Source: Microdochium bolleyi | Lineage: Eukaryota > Ascomycota > Sordariomycetes > Xylariales > Microdochiaceae | Length of the DNA: 64,000 bases | Direction of reading: 5' to 3' | Assembly (NCBI GenBank): GCA_001566295.1 | Contig: KQ964258.1 | Span: 620,001 to 684,000 of the forward strand | Position numbers and translations under genes: made by a program | The notes under the pieces: model-generated | The model's database searches: none | The model's input: the letters and a program-made list of their open reading frames with translations, nothing else | Told to the model about the DNA's origin: nothing | Shown: positions 8,764-20,418 of the stretch, in pieces | Position numbering within the stretch: position 1 is the first letter of the stretch | Layout: every line of letters begins with the position of its first letter

Positions 8764-11685
8764 CCTGGAAGATTCGAAGCTGAGATTTATTTTGGGCAGT
8801 GTTGAAGTTCGAACCGGCGTGGTCCGGGGAGGTATCGTTCGCAGCTGCGTGTGAAGCGGGGGTCGGAGATCCCCAAAGCTCGAGGTTATTCCGGAAGACG
8901 CAGCGTCGTCTCAAAGCGTGCTTCGCGTAGTCCAAGTCGGATATTTGTATCTGCGCCACCTCTCAGTCCCATGTGCTAGCAGGTAAGGCTTCCATAGAGT
9001 ATTCTTCGCTAGACGCATCGCCTCACGGAACACCGAAGATGCTGAGGACCCACCGTATAGTCGCGCACAGCAATCCGCTTGATGGCGAATGCAGCAGAAT
9101 GTTGTCGATAACAACACTCTCGGCATTGTACGGGCGTAGGATGACAGCCCGGAGAAGTCGTCAGCACCAAGTCTCCAGGATACAAATTGTCCGCCATGGT
9201 CCCGCTCTAGGCAGAAGCACGCTGCGCCCGCAGCGTTCACAGGCACCCACTAGATGAACGTGAAGTGCCGTGAATCGAGGCGTATAGTCGTTCTATAGCC
9301 TAGCCTGTCAAGCAAATACGCGTTGTAGCATTCCTCCTTTCGAGGCTATAGTAATGATCTCAATGTTGGCGGCCGTGCGCTGTCGACGACGTATAGCTCA
9401 TGACGCACAATCTGTCGAGTTCGAGATCCAGGGTGGCCGCTGGCGCATTTGTGGCAAAGCGGGTGTTCCTGCGCTCTTGGACGGCATGTTGGCTCGACGT
9501 CGGGTTGACCTTGACCGAGGGCGACGTTGTCGTCTTCTGGCCCTGCGAATGAAGGGTTGAACAACTATAGCCGAAGGTTCCGTTAGGGTCGCTTTTTCGA
9601 TATAGCTCGTCGCGAGCGTCGTGGCTTGTTCGTCATGCGTGGAGAGATCGCTAGCAGAATATTTCCAGAAGCCATTGCTTCTGGCTCTGAGGACGTTTGG
9701 GGCCAGGAGGAAGGAACGGCGAAGGCGTGGATTGGGTCCCCGATTATGAACATGCGCTCTGTGCAGGCACTTAGTGCGAGCAGGCAATATCCATTTGGGC
9801 CAATCCTGGAGTGGGCTTCGGTGCACACGTCCCAGAGCGAAGCCGGTCAGCTCCCAGCTCGCCGCCGGGGTTTTGTTAACTTTCCTAATACGGACTCTAC
9901 TTACCGTCTATACAGCCTCCCTGGGTGATGAATTGCACGCCAAGCAGAGGCAAGATACGGTCCGAGACATACTTCAACAATAGCATATTCGTATACCATG
10001 TCTCAGGCATCAAGTTAACTCGTGCCGGTGCCGCCAGCGTCAAGGGTTGGCTTGCGAGTGGTGGTCAGCTCTGGGTGACATTCTATTGGGCAGGAGAGGA
10101 CGTTATGCTCCCACAAAAAGATGCACTACAAGAGGTCCAGTCCTGCAGGCTGTTGAGAGGCCAAGTCAGGGGTGGCCCAGCAGTGCGATGGCGTCTTGGA
10201 CTAGTTTGTCTGCACATGGCCCGAGAACGATGCCCGAAGGACAACGACGGTGGCAACAGACAAACTCCGGAGACCACGACCTGGTCAAGGGAAGATGAAG
10301 ACCCGGCATAATCGGAATATGCCTCAAAATGGCCCTGACGAGCCATGCGTATAGACCGCGTCATCGCTTGAAGTGCGCGACACTGTTGATCGACGTGGCC
10401 ACGCCGAAGCACCTGCGCGCTGTCGGGGGCTCATAACGAGGAGTGAGTAGCAAGCACAATGGGCACACTGAGAGCCCACACTGCAGGCCTTCGCTCGGAA
10501 TACCTCGGCGCGAGATCAGTGCTGGGGTCTGAAGCAAGCCACCTGATGCGACGAGCCGTGCGCTAACATACCTTTGGGATGAGGTCTTGGCTGCGAAGGT
10601 CTCGTTCACTAAAACCACATTAGCTGTCCAGGCGTCCAGCATCGTGCACAGCCCGTTGCAAAATGACCTGTTCTCACAGACATTTGAAGTACTCGAAGCA
10701 AGACGATAACAATGAGGGCACTTGTAAGCTGTCAACGGCAGGACTGGTTTTGGAGCCAGGGGGCTCAGACAGGTTGAGCTGCGAAGCTCCGGCTTCTGCA
10801 GGTGACACGGTCGTCTGTGCGGGGACGGAAGACAGACCGTAGCCTCACTGTCGTGCTGCGAGGCACATGGAGGGTGTCCCACATGGACTTGATCGTGAGT
10901 GCACACCTGGAGTGTCTGTACGTAGTAAATGCACGGTTTGTCCCGTCGGCACATGCGGATGACGTGGACGGGCTCTTGTCGGTCTGCTGCGGAAGTGGGC
11001 GCGGAAAGTCTTGCCAGCAACATCCGAGGTTCCTGTCTCTCGGCGGCACTTGGAAGGCCTGCCTCGTCTGCCTTGCAGTCTTCCCGCTCCCTGCTGGCGA
11101 GGGGCTCCCTATTGCTGCGTATGACTGATGACTAGGCCACGAAAGAGCAAGGTTCGTTGTCCCAGCAGTCTGGTTGTGCGACCAACAGCGGGACGGGCCT
11201 TGAGAACCTTGACCCTTGGCGCTTCTAGCGTCGCGAAGTCTGAGGTTTCGGCGCACTGTCTGGCGTCTCCATGCATCACGAGGTCGGCATTGGCACAGTG
11301 CGGCCCAGGCGTGTCTCCCATGACATTTATGCCGGTGGATACCGCCTGCCGGGACTGGCCACCCCGGACTGCACCACTGTCGGGTGTGACCCGTTGTTTG
11401 CTGCATCACAACAACACTTCCGCAGTGACGTCGCACCTCAGAATTCGAGACTCCGCGGTCGAGAGCGCGTCACCGGGTCTTCGCTGCCACAGCTGCGCTC
11501 AACACGGCCGTCATCAACGGGTGTTCAGCCGCACGACAATGCGACAGTAGCCCCTGGCCAGCGAAAGCGCAGCTCCAGCCGTCCATCGCGCCGGTCTTCC
11601 TCATGTCCCGAGACATCTGAACCTGACCGACGAGCAGACCCGTCCAACACCCCAACTCTATACATTCCTTTCTTTTCCTTTCATA
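8764..11685. other. Gene-poor region with possible relic sequence
   Basis: About 2.9 kb with only short, mutually contradictory ORFs on both strands. Between 9055 and 9605 the hexamer-like motif TATAG/CTATAG recurs seven times, including an inverted pair CTATAGCC...GGCTATAG around 9293-9351, unlike the GC-rich surroundings. This may be a decayed repeat or gene relic, but no identifiable element remains. The right end (about 11,600-11,685) is pyrimidine-rich and fits the promoter/5' UTR of the LAMTOR1-like gene. Confidence 0.4.
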
Positions 11686-12305
11686 ATGGGCATCTGCGCA
11701 TCGTGCCTGGGCCGGCGCGGGGAGGACACCTACGACGAGGTAGGTCATATCACACGCGATGCGAGCGCGAATGAGCTTGCCTCTGACAGCCTGCCTAGGA
11801 CGACCTCTCGCGTCTTCTCGCGGACGAAGCAAACAGCAATCAGTACGGCAGCTTCGGCGACCAGCACATGAGTGCGCAACAAGACCCTCTCGAATCCCAG
11901 CGCGAGACTGAAGCCCTGCAGAGAGTAGTGGCTCGTACGTCCAAGTATGTACCGATCACGTCCTGTCCCCTGCAAGAAAGCAAGACATAGAGCTCTGGAT
12001 AGGTTGCTGACCCTGCAAATAGCAATCTTGTGGATGTCTTCGAGGTCGTCCCGCAGGAAGCGCAAAGATCGCACCCGGCGTTGCTCTCCGGGCAAGACAT
12101 GCGCGTAGCCCGCTACCAGAACATCCTTTCCAAACTTTCTCCCGACGATGGCAGCGATGGGATCGATTCCGCAGACGTCAGCTACGAATGGACCGTCAAC
12201 GACGATGACGATAACATCGAGCTCCAGTATGGACAGACGACCATCAAAGAGGCCGGCGGGCCCCTTGTAGGGACCTTTGCAGATGCGGCAAAGGCCATAG
12301 CTTAA
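11686..12305 (+). CDS. LAMTOR1/Meh1(Ego1)-like lysosomal TORC1 scaffold
   Basis: Three exons rebuilt by hand: 11686-11739, 11799-11944 and 12023-12305, giving 160 residues. Intron 1 is 59 nt (GTAGGT...CTAG) and intron 2 is 78 nt (GTATGT...ATAG). The protein starts MGICASCLGRR: Gly2 is a myristoylation site and Cys4/Cys7 are palmitoylation candidates, the dual lipid anchor of LAMTOR1/p18 and yeast Meh1. The following short acidic stretch with LSRLLADE, the tyrosine-containing QYGSF segment and the helical ETEALQRVVARTS-NNLVDVFEV core match fungal members of this family. The known role is to anchor the Ragulator/EGO complex on the vacuole, where it holds Rag GTPases for amino-acid signalling to TORC1. 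No single-frame ORF covers it, so it is easily missed. Confidence 0.85.
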
Positions 12306-14062
12306 TCCGTGCACCCCCCCTACAGACTCAGGCTCACAACTTGTCAATTTTGTGCCTTGTCTCTCAAACTGTATCTTCGCGACCTGAGTTCGACATGAAG
12401 CAAATCGTGAGAGTTGCTGGCAGCAAAGCCGCCAATGTCCAAAACTTTCGCTCGATGCGTGATCTGCTTTGCTGTCTACGACACGGCCGGCCACTGGGGC
12501 GTGTCATGAGCACTGATGGACCGACCGTTCCTGGTTGGTCTCAACGACTGATGGTAGACCTCCTAATGTGACGATAAACAAACATCTACGCGACTCCCTG
12601 CCACAACATCTGGTACACTTATCCACGAGATCATCACCGAACTTAGCACAAAGCATTACGCGCATCGTGCGCGCCCTTTGTTTCATGGCACGAAGTACGA
12701 CCGCCATCCTTTGAGTTGCCGGATCCTCGAACGCCAGGGTGCGGACCTTGGAGCCATCCATGCATCGGTTCTGCATGAGATGGGACGCGACTGGATCAGG
12801 CCATGCACAGTGCCCCAAGCTACTCCAATGAGTCCCTGGCTTTTTACTGCCCATGCTCAGAAGGCCCATTGACTCGGAGCCACGTGCCTGGCTGCCCCCT
12901 CACGGGCACGACTAATTTCGGGTGGGCGTCATCAGGATCCCGTTGAAGAATTCAGGGCTCGCCTGGCATTAGCTTCAAGTAGCCTTCCACCTCGCATTGG
13001 TTGCCTGGCTCTCGGGTGGCCTCACTCCCCAATCCAGCCACCCCGGCACGCACCGTTTTCGGTGAATTGCCCGCATGGCATTGGTCTACGAGCATGATGA
13101 GCGGCATGGCAGACGGACTGACTATGAATTGAGCCTGTCAAGCCCCTCGACAGGCATGATCCTAGGACCGACGAGACGGGAGTCTGTGCGCTTCTTTGAC
13201 AATGGCCAGCGGGGACGACGGCTGAAGCCGCTCGATTGGCGTGACACATCGCTGCTAGCTGTCCCCAGCAGTCATGGGATAGCCTGTGGGCTGTCCGCTG
13301 GACACCGCCTGGCCTGCTGTTCTCGAAAGCTCCCTGCCGGGCATGACACATTTCAATCCTCCTCGGCCACCGCGACAAGAATGGCGTCTTCCTGTTGAGG
13401 CGATGCTCTCCTTCAGAAGACATCTTCAGCCGGTCCGTGTTGCTCAGTTTCCATCCTGTGGTTCGGACGTTGCCCTGCAACATCGGGACGGGTCATCAGG
13501 GAATCCTTCTTGGCTGCCCAGTAGCTTGTAGCAGTCTCCGGCCGCGGGTCTACGTCGCGTCCCGCTTGGGGGTGTTCAAGTGACAGTGGCAGTGTTCCTG
13601 AACCCTGGGGCAGGCCGCCCTGACGCACGCTGGCTCTCGCCCAGCCCTTGTGCACTCGGCGGTGTGTTAAGAACACTCGCTCACCATGAGCCGATCTCTG
13701 TGCAAGCCTGGTCGCTGACGAAGCTAGTAAGATATGTTGCCTCTGGAGTTTATGTCACCCATCGGGTTGAATTTCATGAACGATAAATTTTCGATGGTAT
13801 CAGCTTGCCCCTAGCGGGCGTCCAGTTTCCAACCACAGAAAGCCTCCATGCGCCAGAAGAGATCCCCAAACGAGAAAAAAACAGAAAGGATCCTGGGAGA
13901 CACTCCCTAACTCAACAAGAGCCCACACCCAGATCGCCAGCAGCTCCAGTGGCCCCTTCCAATTCCAGGTGCGCCCTCTACATGGCCACTTCCAGCCCGC
14001 CGCAGGAGAAAGAACGCTCGCATCCGGACCGGCCATCCAAGGGTGACTGTGTCAAGACGGAA
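12306..14062. other. Intergenic region without a supported gene
   Basis: About 1.75 kb between the LAMTOR1-like gene (+) and the small Cys-rich gene (-), whose 3' ends face each other. Only short ORFs with no recognisable features are present. I see no RNA gene or repeat. Confidence 0.5.
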
Positions 14063-14410
14063 TCATCCCATGTTCTCCCTCCTGCCCATCTGGGTGACCT
14101 CGTTGTGCTCTGCAATCAATTGCGTCCACTCATCGTGAATCTTCGCCGCGTCCGCCTCGGCCGCTTCGTAGTTTGCCCACTGCGACGAGTCATTCTTCCA
14201 TCGATCCATGTCGTTGGCCTTCTTTTGATACTTTCGTTGCTTCTTGTCGATGGCATCGCAGACTTTGCACTGCGTGCCGGCCTTTTTCGACTCGTACACG
14301 AGCTTCAGGCCACACGTCTCCCCTGTCCGGTACTCCTTGTGGCACTGCATCCTGAAGCGGTCCCATTTCCAGTACCCGCACTCCCATGTTCTTTGGTCAT
14401 AGAAGCACAT
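14063..14410 (-). CDS. Small Cys-rich fungal hypothetical protein
   Basis: 115 residues if translation starts at the ATG giving MCFYDQRTWECGYWKW. The segment has regularly spaced cysteines (Cys2, a WECGYW motif, a second Cys in RMQCHKEYR, then ETCG and CKVC) followed by a Lys-rich, Gln-rich helix and a hydrophilic C-terminal part. This start and the order C...CG.W.W..F...C.KEYR.GETCG..L resemble a widespread family of small ascomycete proteins of unknown function, recalled by pattern only. The same frame stays open upstream to 14725 and would add 105 residues, including a CVAC motif. A GTATGT donor lies in that upstream part, but none of the acceptors I tried keeps the frame, so I prefer the shorter start. 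The Cys pairs suggest zinc binding. Confidence 0.55.
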   Translation of the reverse strand: MCFYDQRTWECGYWKWDRFRMQCHKEYRTGETCGLKLVYESKKAGTQCKVCDAIDKKQRKYQKKANDMDRWKNDSSQWANYEAAEADAAKIHDEWTQLIAEHNEVTQMGRRENMG

Positions 14411-17400
14411 TGCGTCGGTTCTCTCGCAGGCGACACAAAATATCTTGAGCTCGGCTGGCCTGTGTCTCGTCGATTTCGTCTTGGAGGCGCACTCGGGTTT
14501 CGCTGAATCTGGAGTGAGTACATTCCTCGTGTGAGCACTGATCTTTCCAGACTTTTCATCGTGGTAATGGGGCAAGGTGGACGTGCTCCGAAGCACAGGA
14601 TACACAAATGCACAGCGACATACCTTCCTAGCGTCAGGTTTGAGCTTGCGCCACAGGCCGCAGCAGGTTGACTGGTATTGTGAGTTTGATGGAGCGTCTT
14701 CGACAATGTTCGTGCTCTGTCCCACTCGGCCAGCTTCGGAGAGGTCAGCGGGCTGTATGTCGTACTCTCTATGACTGCCTTTGACACACGGCCTCAGGAA
14801 GATTCGTGGATAGAGTCGAGCGTGATGACCAAGTCTTATATACAGTCTTCCCTTCCTTGCTTGTTCCAGGACGGTAACACTGATATAAACATCTTGTCAC
14901 CAGCACGCGGGAAGCAGATGCAGTCGGCCGCTCAACGCATGACTACCCGACGGCGGTGCAATGACAACCTGCGTTGGATCGCAAGTATTCTCGTAAGTCT
15001 CGAGCATGTACCTCGGGTCTGGGGAAAGCAGTGAAGCGGACGAGAACATGCCTGGCACCGATATGGGGGTCCCGTCACAACAAGACCCATCCCGTCATTG
15101 GGGTTGCATGGCAGCAGAATAACGCACACGCACACATCTGCCCAACTTGTCATAGACCCCCTTTTTCGGCCAAAATCAACTGGCCGTGTGCCACGTCGAC
15201 GACAGTCTCGCAAGCCGGACTTCAACCTTCAACAGTGAGCAGCACCCCCCCGACCCCCTGTATCCGCCTGACGTACATCATGCCTCTGCCGGGAGCACGG
15301 TAGTCATGCTGCAGGGCCGAAGAACCAGTGGCCCAGGGATTGCAGGCCAGATGGCACTCGCCTACAGCACGATCTGGCAAGGGACGTGCCAGCTTGACCA
15401 CAAAAGCGGCCCTCGAGCCCAACGGGCCTCACGATTGGGCCACCACTCGGGAGTCGACCGTTTCTCCAGCAGAGCAAAGGCATGCAGTACACTCCTTCCT
15501 CCGTTCTCTCTATCGACACCCACTTTCATGAGCTGAAACACGAGGCCACAGTCTCTGGCCTCTGCTCCCACTCGGCCGCCCCAAATCGCAGCACTCTCAC
15601 AAAGCGACCGCACGGCGAAGTCAGCACAAGTCAGGGGCATGCAACATCGGCACTCGAAGAGTTCAAGACAAGTGACAAGGGCCCCAGGTCGCTTTTGACA
15701 TGCATGCATTCTGCAAACACCCCGTCTGATGCGCCACCAGTTGCAGCACTTGACTTGTTCTCGAACAAAACCCTGGATCCCGGACGCTGCATGCACGGCT
15801 GCCGTTTCTTTTGATTTGCTAGGGTCAGGGCAAGTGCAGTCCACCGCAGGCCCTGCCTGCTTCAGCCTTTGTGCATTCCATTCTCCAGACTGCAGACTGC
15901 AGACTGCACATCTACCGGGCTTCAAGATTTACCACGTACACCGCGGTGCACCATCCCTTGCACAAGCGGCCAGCCATTGTCTACACCACCACCCTTACAG
16001 TGTATCGAGTGCATCGCCGAGCTCACAAACAAGCCAGCCGATATGACGTCGGTCGGAACATGGCCAACCTGGTCCTGCACTGCTTGTCTGAAGGCCTCTT
16101 CAACAGGACCACCGCTGCAGATGCTGCTCTGAAGGGGTGTGGTTCTAACAGCTACCGTTGAGATCGGCTTTAATTTCCTCGAGTCACGCCTCTCCCGGCT
16201 TACTGCTTCGGTCCGGACCGGTGTAGCTTCAAAAGAACCTCCCCAAGCGTGCTGAGCATGTCTCGGTGGCAGGTGCAACAGAGTCTTGCCCCGGATGAAT
16301 AGGCCTGAGACATGCATGAAGATTTTCCCAGCCTCGCTGCATAGCCGCGAGTCCCGAAAAATCTCCCGCCGTGGAGAGGCGCATACAATAATGAACTTTC
16401 GGAGACTCTCACCCCGAGGTCATGGACTCGTGGGCCCATGATTTCCGTCTCCTAAAAGTTGCCGAGATAACAAACTTCGGCAGAAGGCTTACCCGTCCTT
16501 CCGCTACCTCCAAGCTGCCTGGGTTCGCCACCATGCAGAGAGAAGAACAAAATCATAGAGGCACATAGACACGAGGACCCCAAGCGGGCTTGTAAATGCT
16601 GTGTACCGCCACCAAGAGGCTGCTGTGGCCATTCCAGACAAAGAACATTGACCACCCCGTGCAGCTAGCCGGGTGCTTGCGTAATTCTCCGGCCGAGGAC
16701 AACTTGTCCCATGCCACTGCATGAGACTCACCTGGACCTTTTTCAGTCCAGCGTTTTTAGTTGCCCATGGAGTTCGGAAAGTGTCCAGTCCCTTTAGCAT
16801 CCTCACTCCACAAGGTACTCTGTTGGCTGCTGGCTGCTCAGGGGCCCATGAAACGATCGACTACTCCAGAGCGGCAGAAGCAAGATCTGTCTCACCAGCG
16901 TCTACCTTCGAGATCGCTGGCAAGGAACACACGACGGAGTGCTCAGAGCGCAGTGGCTCATGGTGAACTGTACCTCTGGCTGCAAAGTCACGAGAGCACA
17001 AAGTAACGCAAGATTCGGCACCGGCCCATCACCATGCATCATCACCGATGCTTGGAGAAAGAAAGCCCACAGAGGGTGTGACAATATATCACACAGACCC
17101 TTTCAGTCTCACACCCAAGAAGCCACACACACGCCCACCCACTCGCACAGACAGCCCACGAACCCCCTTCCCTCGCCGCGGTGCGACCCTGGTAGGCGCG
17201 CCATCCAGGGAAATTCTTCAACGGCTGCCCTCTCGCCAAGTCATCCCCGGCGAAGCATGCGAGTGGGCATGGACATGTACGTCGTGCGTATGGGTGACGG
17301 CGCAGCGCAGCTTGCTCCGCAGCGAGGCACACACACCTGACGGACGCATCCACACACACACACACACACACATACACCACATGCCCCAGCGACTTCAAAG

Positions 17401-18964
17401 GAAACGGCAACGGCTTACGGCGGCTGGATGCAGCGAGCAGTGTTCTACAGCAGTAACTCTAGCCATGCTAGGTCCCCGTTGAAGCTCAACAAAACGTCCT
17501 TGTCCGTCTATACCGAACGGTGGTGGCACCACCGTCTCGGGAAATTTTACGTGTGAGACATAACGGGCCTTGCGTACGCGTCTGGCTTGATACCGTGACC
17601 CCTGCATGTCTGGCAGGTATCACAAGACATGTGAGGCAAATGGAAGAGCCATAGAGGCAGACATGTAGGACAACACACACTTGACAGCTGCAAGCTGCCG
17701 TATGCCAGGCGTCCGCCTCCACTTCTCTGCTGGTCTGTAAGTTGACGTGCAACTTTTGGAGCAATGTGTAATGTGAAGGGTACTTATCTCATCCTGGCCA
17801 TATCAAGATCGGGCCAGGGGGCCGCACCTCCGTCTTCGCGCGGTGCGTGCGTACGGCAGCGGCGGCGGCGGCTACAGCGGCGGGTCTAGATGCGGTACAT
17901 GGGGAATGGAAATGCAAAGGGCGAACACGCAACACACGTGGAGTAGACGTGTCTTTCCTTGCTTTTTCAGATGGCCAGCTGTCATACGCGTGCTCAATTT
18001 CTTGTGCATACATGACATGACGGCTGTGTTGGTCCCTGGATCCTGGTATAGTCGCAACGCGACTAGGGTGGTGGTTCACATGGGCTGAAGAACCACGCCA
18101 CGCCGATCTCCGACCAGTGGAGAGAGGATGAAAACGAACCCACATTCCGAAAACAACCAAAGCTGCCGGGCGACTGATTTAGCGTACTTGTGGACTTTAC
18201 AGTTCGCGAGGCGATGGGGAGGCCGCAGGAGAGCCGGCCAAGTGAGCAAGGCCGCCGTCCTTTGCGGCGCCTCTAGCTCGCGCGTATGGCGCCTCTGCCA
18301 TTTGGGCAATCCCTTCCGGACTCACCATCACCGGGTCCGTTTGGCCTCTTTTCCCGGGCGTCTTTACAACATTAGGCGCCACTGCTGGCCTGGTCTGCTG
18401 CGACCGCGTCTTGGGAGCACCCCGTCTGCTTTGCCACATTGTCGACGCCCAACGAGGAGGAGTTCATGCGGGCCGGGGGGCGAGGGGGGGTCTGGCTGCA
18501 TCAGCTGCGGCCGTTGTGACGACCGGCCATGCCTTTCCCCTGAAGCTTCTGACAAACAAAAAGGACGTGGCTCGATGCATTCCTGGTTCGCTGATCCATG
18601 GAAGGGCAACGCTATAGGTTCTCGACAAAGTCGCTGTTCTGGCTGGTATGGCCACTGACCTACACACAACCTAGTGTGTATGTGTGTGTTGGTCTAGCTG
18701 CGCGGGGATTACCGCTACCCCATAGCGCTTCTGCTCTCCTACCTGCTGGACGAATCTGCGCATGCTAGCCGTCGAGCTTCGACAGACTCAGTCAGGAAAA
18801 TTACCCTTCGGGATAGCTACCATCGTACTGCGGTCTGCGAGGTTGTTGCCTGCCAATTGATATATACCAGGCTTTGTCACTAGAGCCGGGGGTAATTTCT
18901 CCTAATCATTTCTGCTTGATAGAGAGATGCGGGTTCGTCCTTGATGCGTCCCACCAATGCCCCG
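14411..18964. other. Large gene-poor region, left half
   Basis: About 4.5 kb with no ORF that reads like a conserved protein on either strand. A (CA)n microsatellite sits at 17351-17372. A short alternating purine-pyrimidine stretch with dyad symmetry (ACACAC...GTGTGTATGTGTGTG) lies near 18661-18690. The stretch may contain regulatory or long non-coding transcripts, which cannot be judged from sequence alone. Confidence 0.4.
17351..17372. repeat. (CA)n microsatellite
   Basis: An uninterrupted run of about 11 CA dinucleotides within non-coding DNA. It is likely length-variable between strains. Confidence 0.85.
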
Positions 18965-19390
18965 TTAGCTAGATTTCTTTTTCGAAATATGGACCTCAGT
19001 GTCTCGGGTTCCCCCACGCTGAGCAAGAGCGCTGCCTCGAGCTACGTGAGATGCAGAAGATGCTGCGTTGTTTCGTTCTAAGTGGTCGCCTCGCTGTCTA
19101 TCACAGGAAGAGATGCCCATAGTGTAGTCCAATATAGCATACACAAAGGTGTAAAGAAGGTGTGCGTCAGGCAGCCGAAGACCGCTTGACTCGACGAGTT
19201 TTTCGGTGAAGTGCATGGGATTCAGTCGTGTGGCCATGATGCGAGAACAGGGGGCCAGCAATTTGCTGGCGGCTTGATTGGTGTCTTGCTTGGTGAGGGA
19301 GAACATAGCAGCAGGTGATGACATGTGGCTGAGAGCTCCTGCGCCCCTGGATTTAGGCATACTGACTCGACTAACACTCTGCGTCGTCAC
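18965..19390 (-). CDS. Possible small protein, unknown
   Basis: A 141-codon frame whose translation looks less random than its neighbours: mixed polar/hydrophobic composition with a hydrophobic helix-like part (HLLYTFVYAILDY) in the middle and a basic end (SKKKSS). No family is recognised. It may be an independent short gene, a terminal exon of a locus that also includes the ORF at 20149-20418, or chance. Confidence 0.25.
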   Translation of the reverse strand: MTTQSVSRVSMPKSRGAGALSHMSSPAAMFSLTKQDTNQAASKLLAPCSRIMATRLNPMHFTEKLVESSGLRLPDAHLLYTFVYAILDYTMGISSCDRQRGDHLERNNAASSASHVARGSALAQRGGTRDTEVHISKKKSS

Positions 19391-20148
19391 TGAGTGTGAA
19401 GGGTGTGGCTCTAGACAACGAACCCTTGTCTTAACATCAGATGGCTGCGAAGCAAGGGGGCCAAGCGCTTGGGATGCTCCTGATGAGCTGCTCGTGGATC
19501 TACTGGTCGATGGCTCAATCTGGTTTGTGTCTCATCCCGACGTCAGGTGCTTGCTTGTTAGCGGCCCGTTCCGTGTTTCTCAATTTCGTCAGCGATAAGA
19601 CAGGCCATGCTGTTCATCGCCCATTGAAACATCCAAAAACGATGTAGACGTGTTCAGGATCGCGATAGTAATAATGAGAGCTGAAGCAGCCTTTGCGGTC
19701 TAGCAACTCCAGGATGGCACAATCCATACTCCCACTGGCATGAAATTGTGAGATGGAACGGTATCATCCGTGAAATTAAGATAGAGTGGCACAATAATCA
19801 GAGCTTCGGCGTACATCGACACTCGTCGATAGCTAAAGACATCGTGCTATTGTTCCTGGTCTGGGTTGGCTCTCCAGGAAAGAAACCACCGAGCATCAGC
19901 TCCTACTGGGTCTTGTCTTGACCGAGACTTGGCGTCTACCACCTGAGCATCATGCCCCACCTGCAGCGATTTCGTGCCTGCTGCTTGCTGTTGCAACCTC
20001 GACAAGGATCCAGGATGTTCGGTGTGCGATGGGATCCCCTGCTGAGGTGTGTTGAGTGGAGAAGAGTGTTGCACTCCGGATAGGCCTCGCGTCTGAGTCG
20101 CAACGGCTTTCTTTCCTTCTTCTATCCCAAAGCCGAGAGTGAAGACTC

Positions 20149-20418
20149 TCAAGCAGCCTCAGTGCTCCTGCCGTGCCAGCCGGGCTTAGTAGCGGAGTAC
20201 AACCTGGCAAGCTGGCGCAGCCTGAGACTCTCGTCATCGTGCAATGCATGGTAGTTGTTCTCGACCATCTCATTGGCTGAGATGGAGAGGAGCCCCATAT
20301 TAAGAACGTGCTTGGTGCGGCCTATAGTCGCGGGCCACCCTTTTGTGGTGGTGCAAGAAGGACAATCACTTGAGGCGTTCTTGTGATCTGGTGTTTGCTT
20401 CCCAGCTTGACCCATCAT
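20149..20418 (-). CDS. Possible small ORF or exon, unknown
   Basis: An 89-codon frame containing one CPSC pair and a helix-like acidic segment (SANEMVENNYHALHDDESL). It overlaps by a few bases another open frame (19847-20152, lacking an ATG), so the two could be exons of one gene on this strand. I found no convincing splice pair joining them. No homology is recognised. Confidence 0.2.
   Translation of the reverse strand: MMGQAGKQTPDHKNASSDCPSCTTTKGWPATIGRTKHVLNMGLLSISANEMVENNYHALHDDESLRLRQLARLYSATKPGWHGRSTEAA

Noticed and set aside
10361..11436. Two overlapping minus-strand ORFs of about 220 codons
   Set aside because: They lie in different frames, contain scattered Cys/Arg without pattern, and no splice model joins them.
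14514..14625. Intron in the small Cys-rich gene (GTATGT...CTCCAG)
   Set aside because: Sites look good, but splicing breaks the reading frame into the Cys-rich part in each upstream frame, so the downstream ATG was preferred.
15362..15925. 187-codon minus-strand ORF with many cysteines
   Set aside because: Cysteines are irregular and there is no signal peptide or homology.
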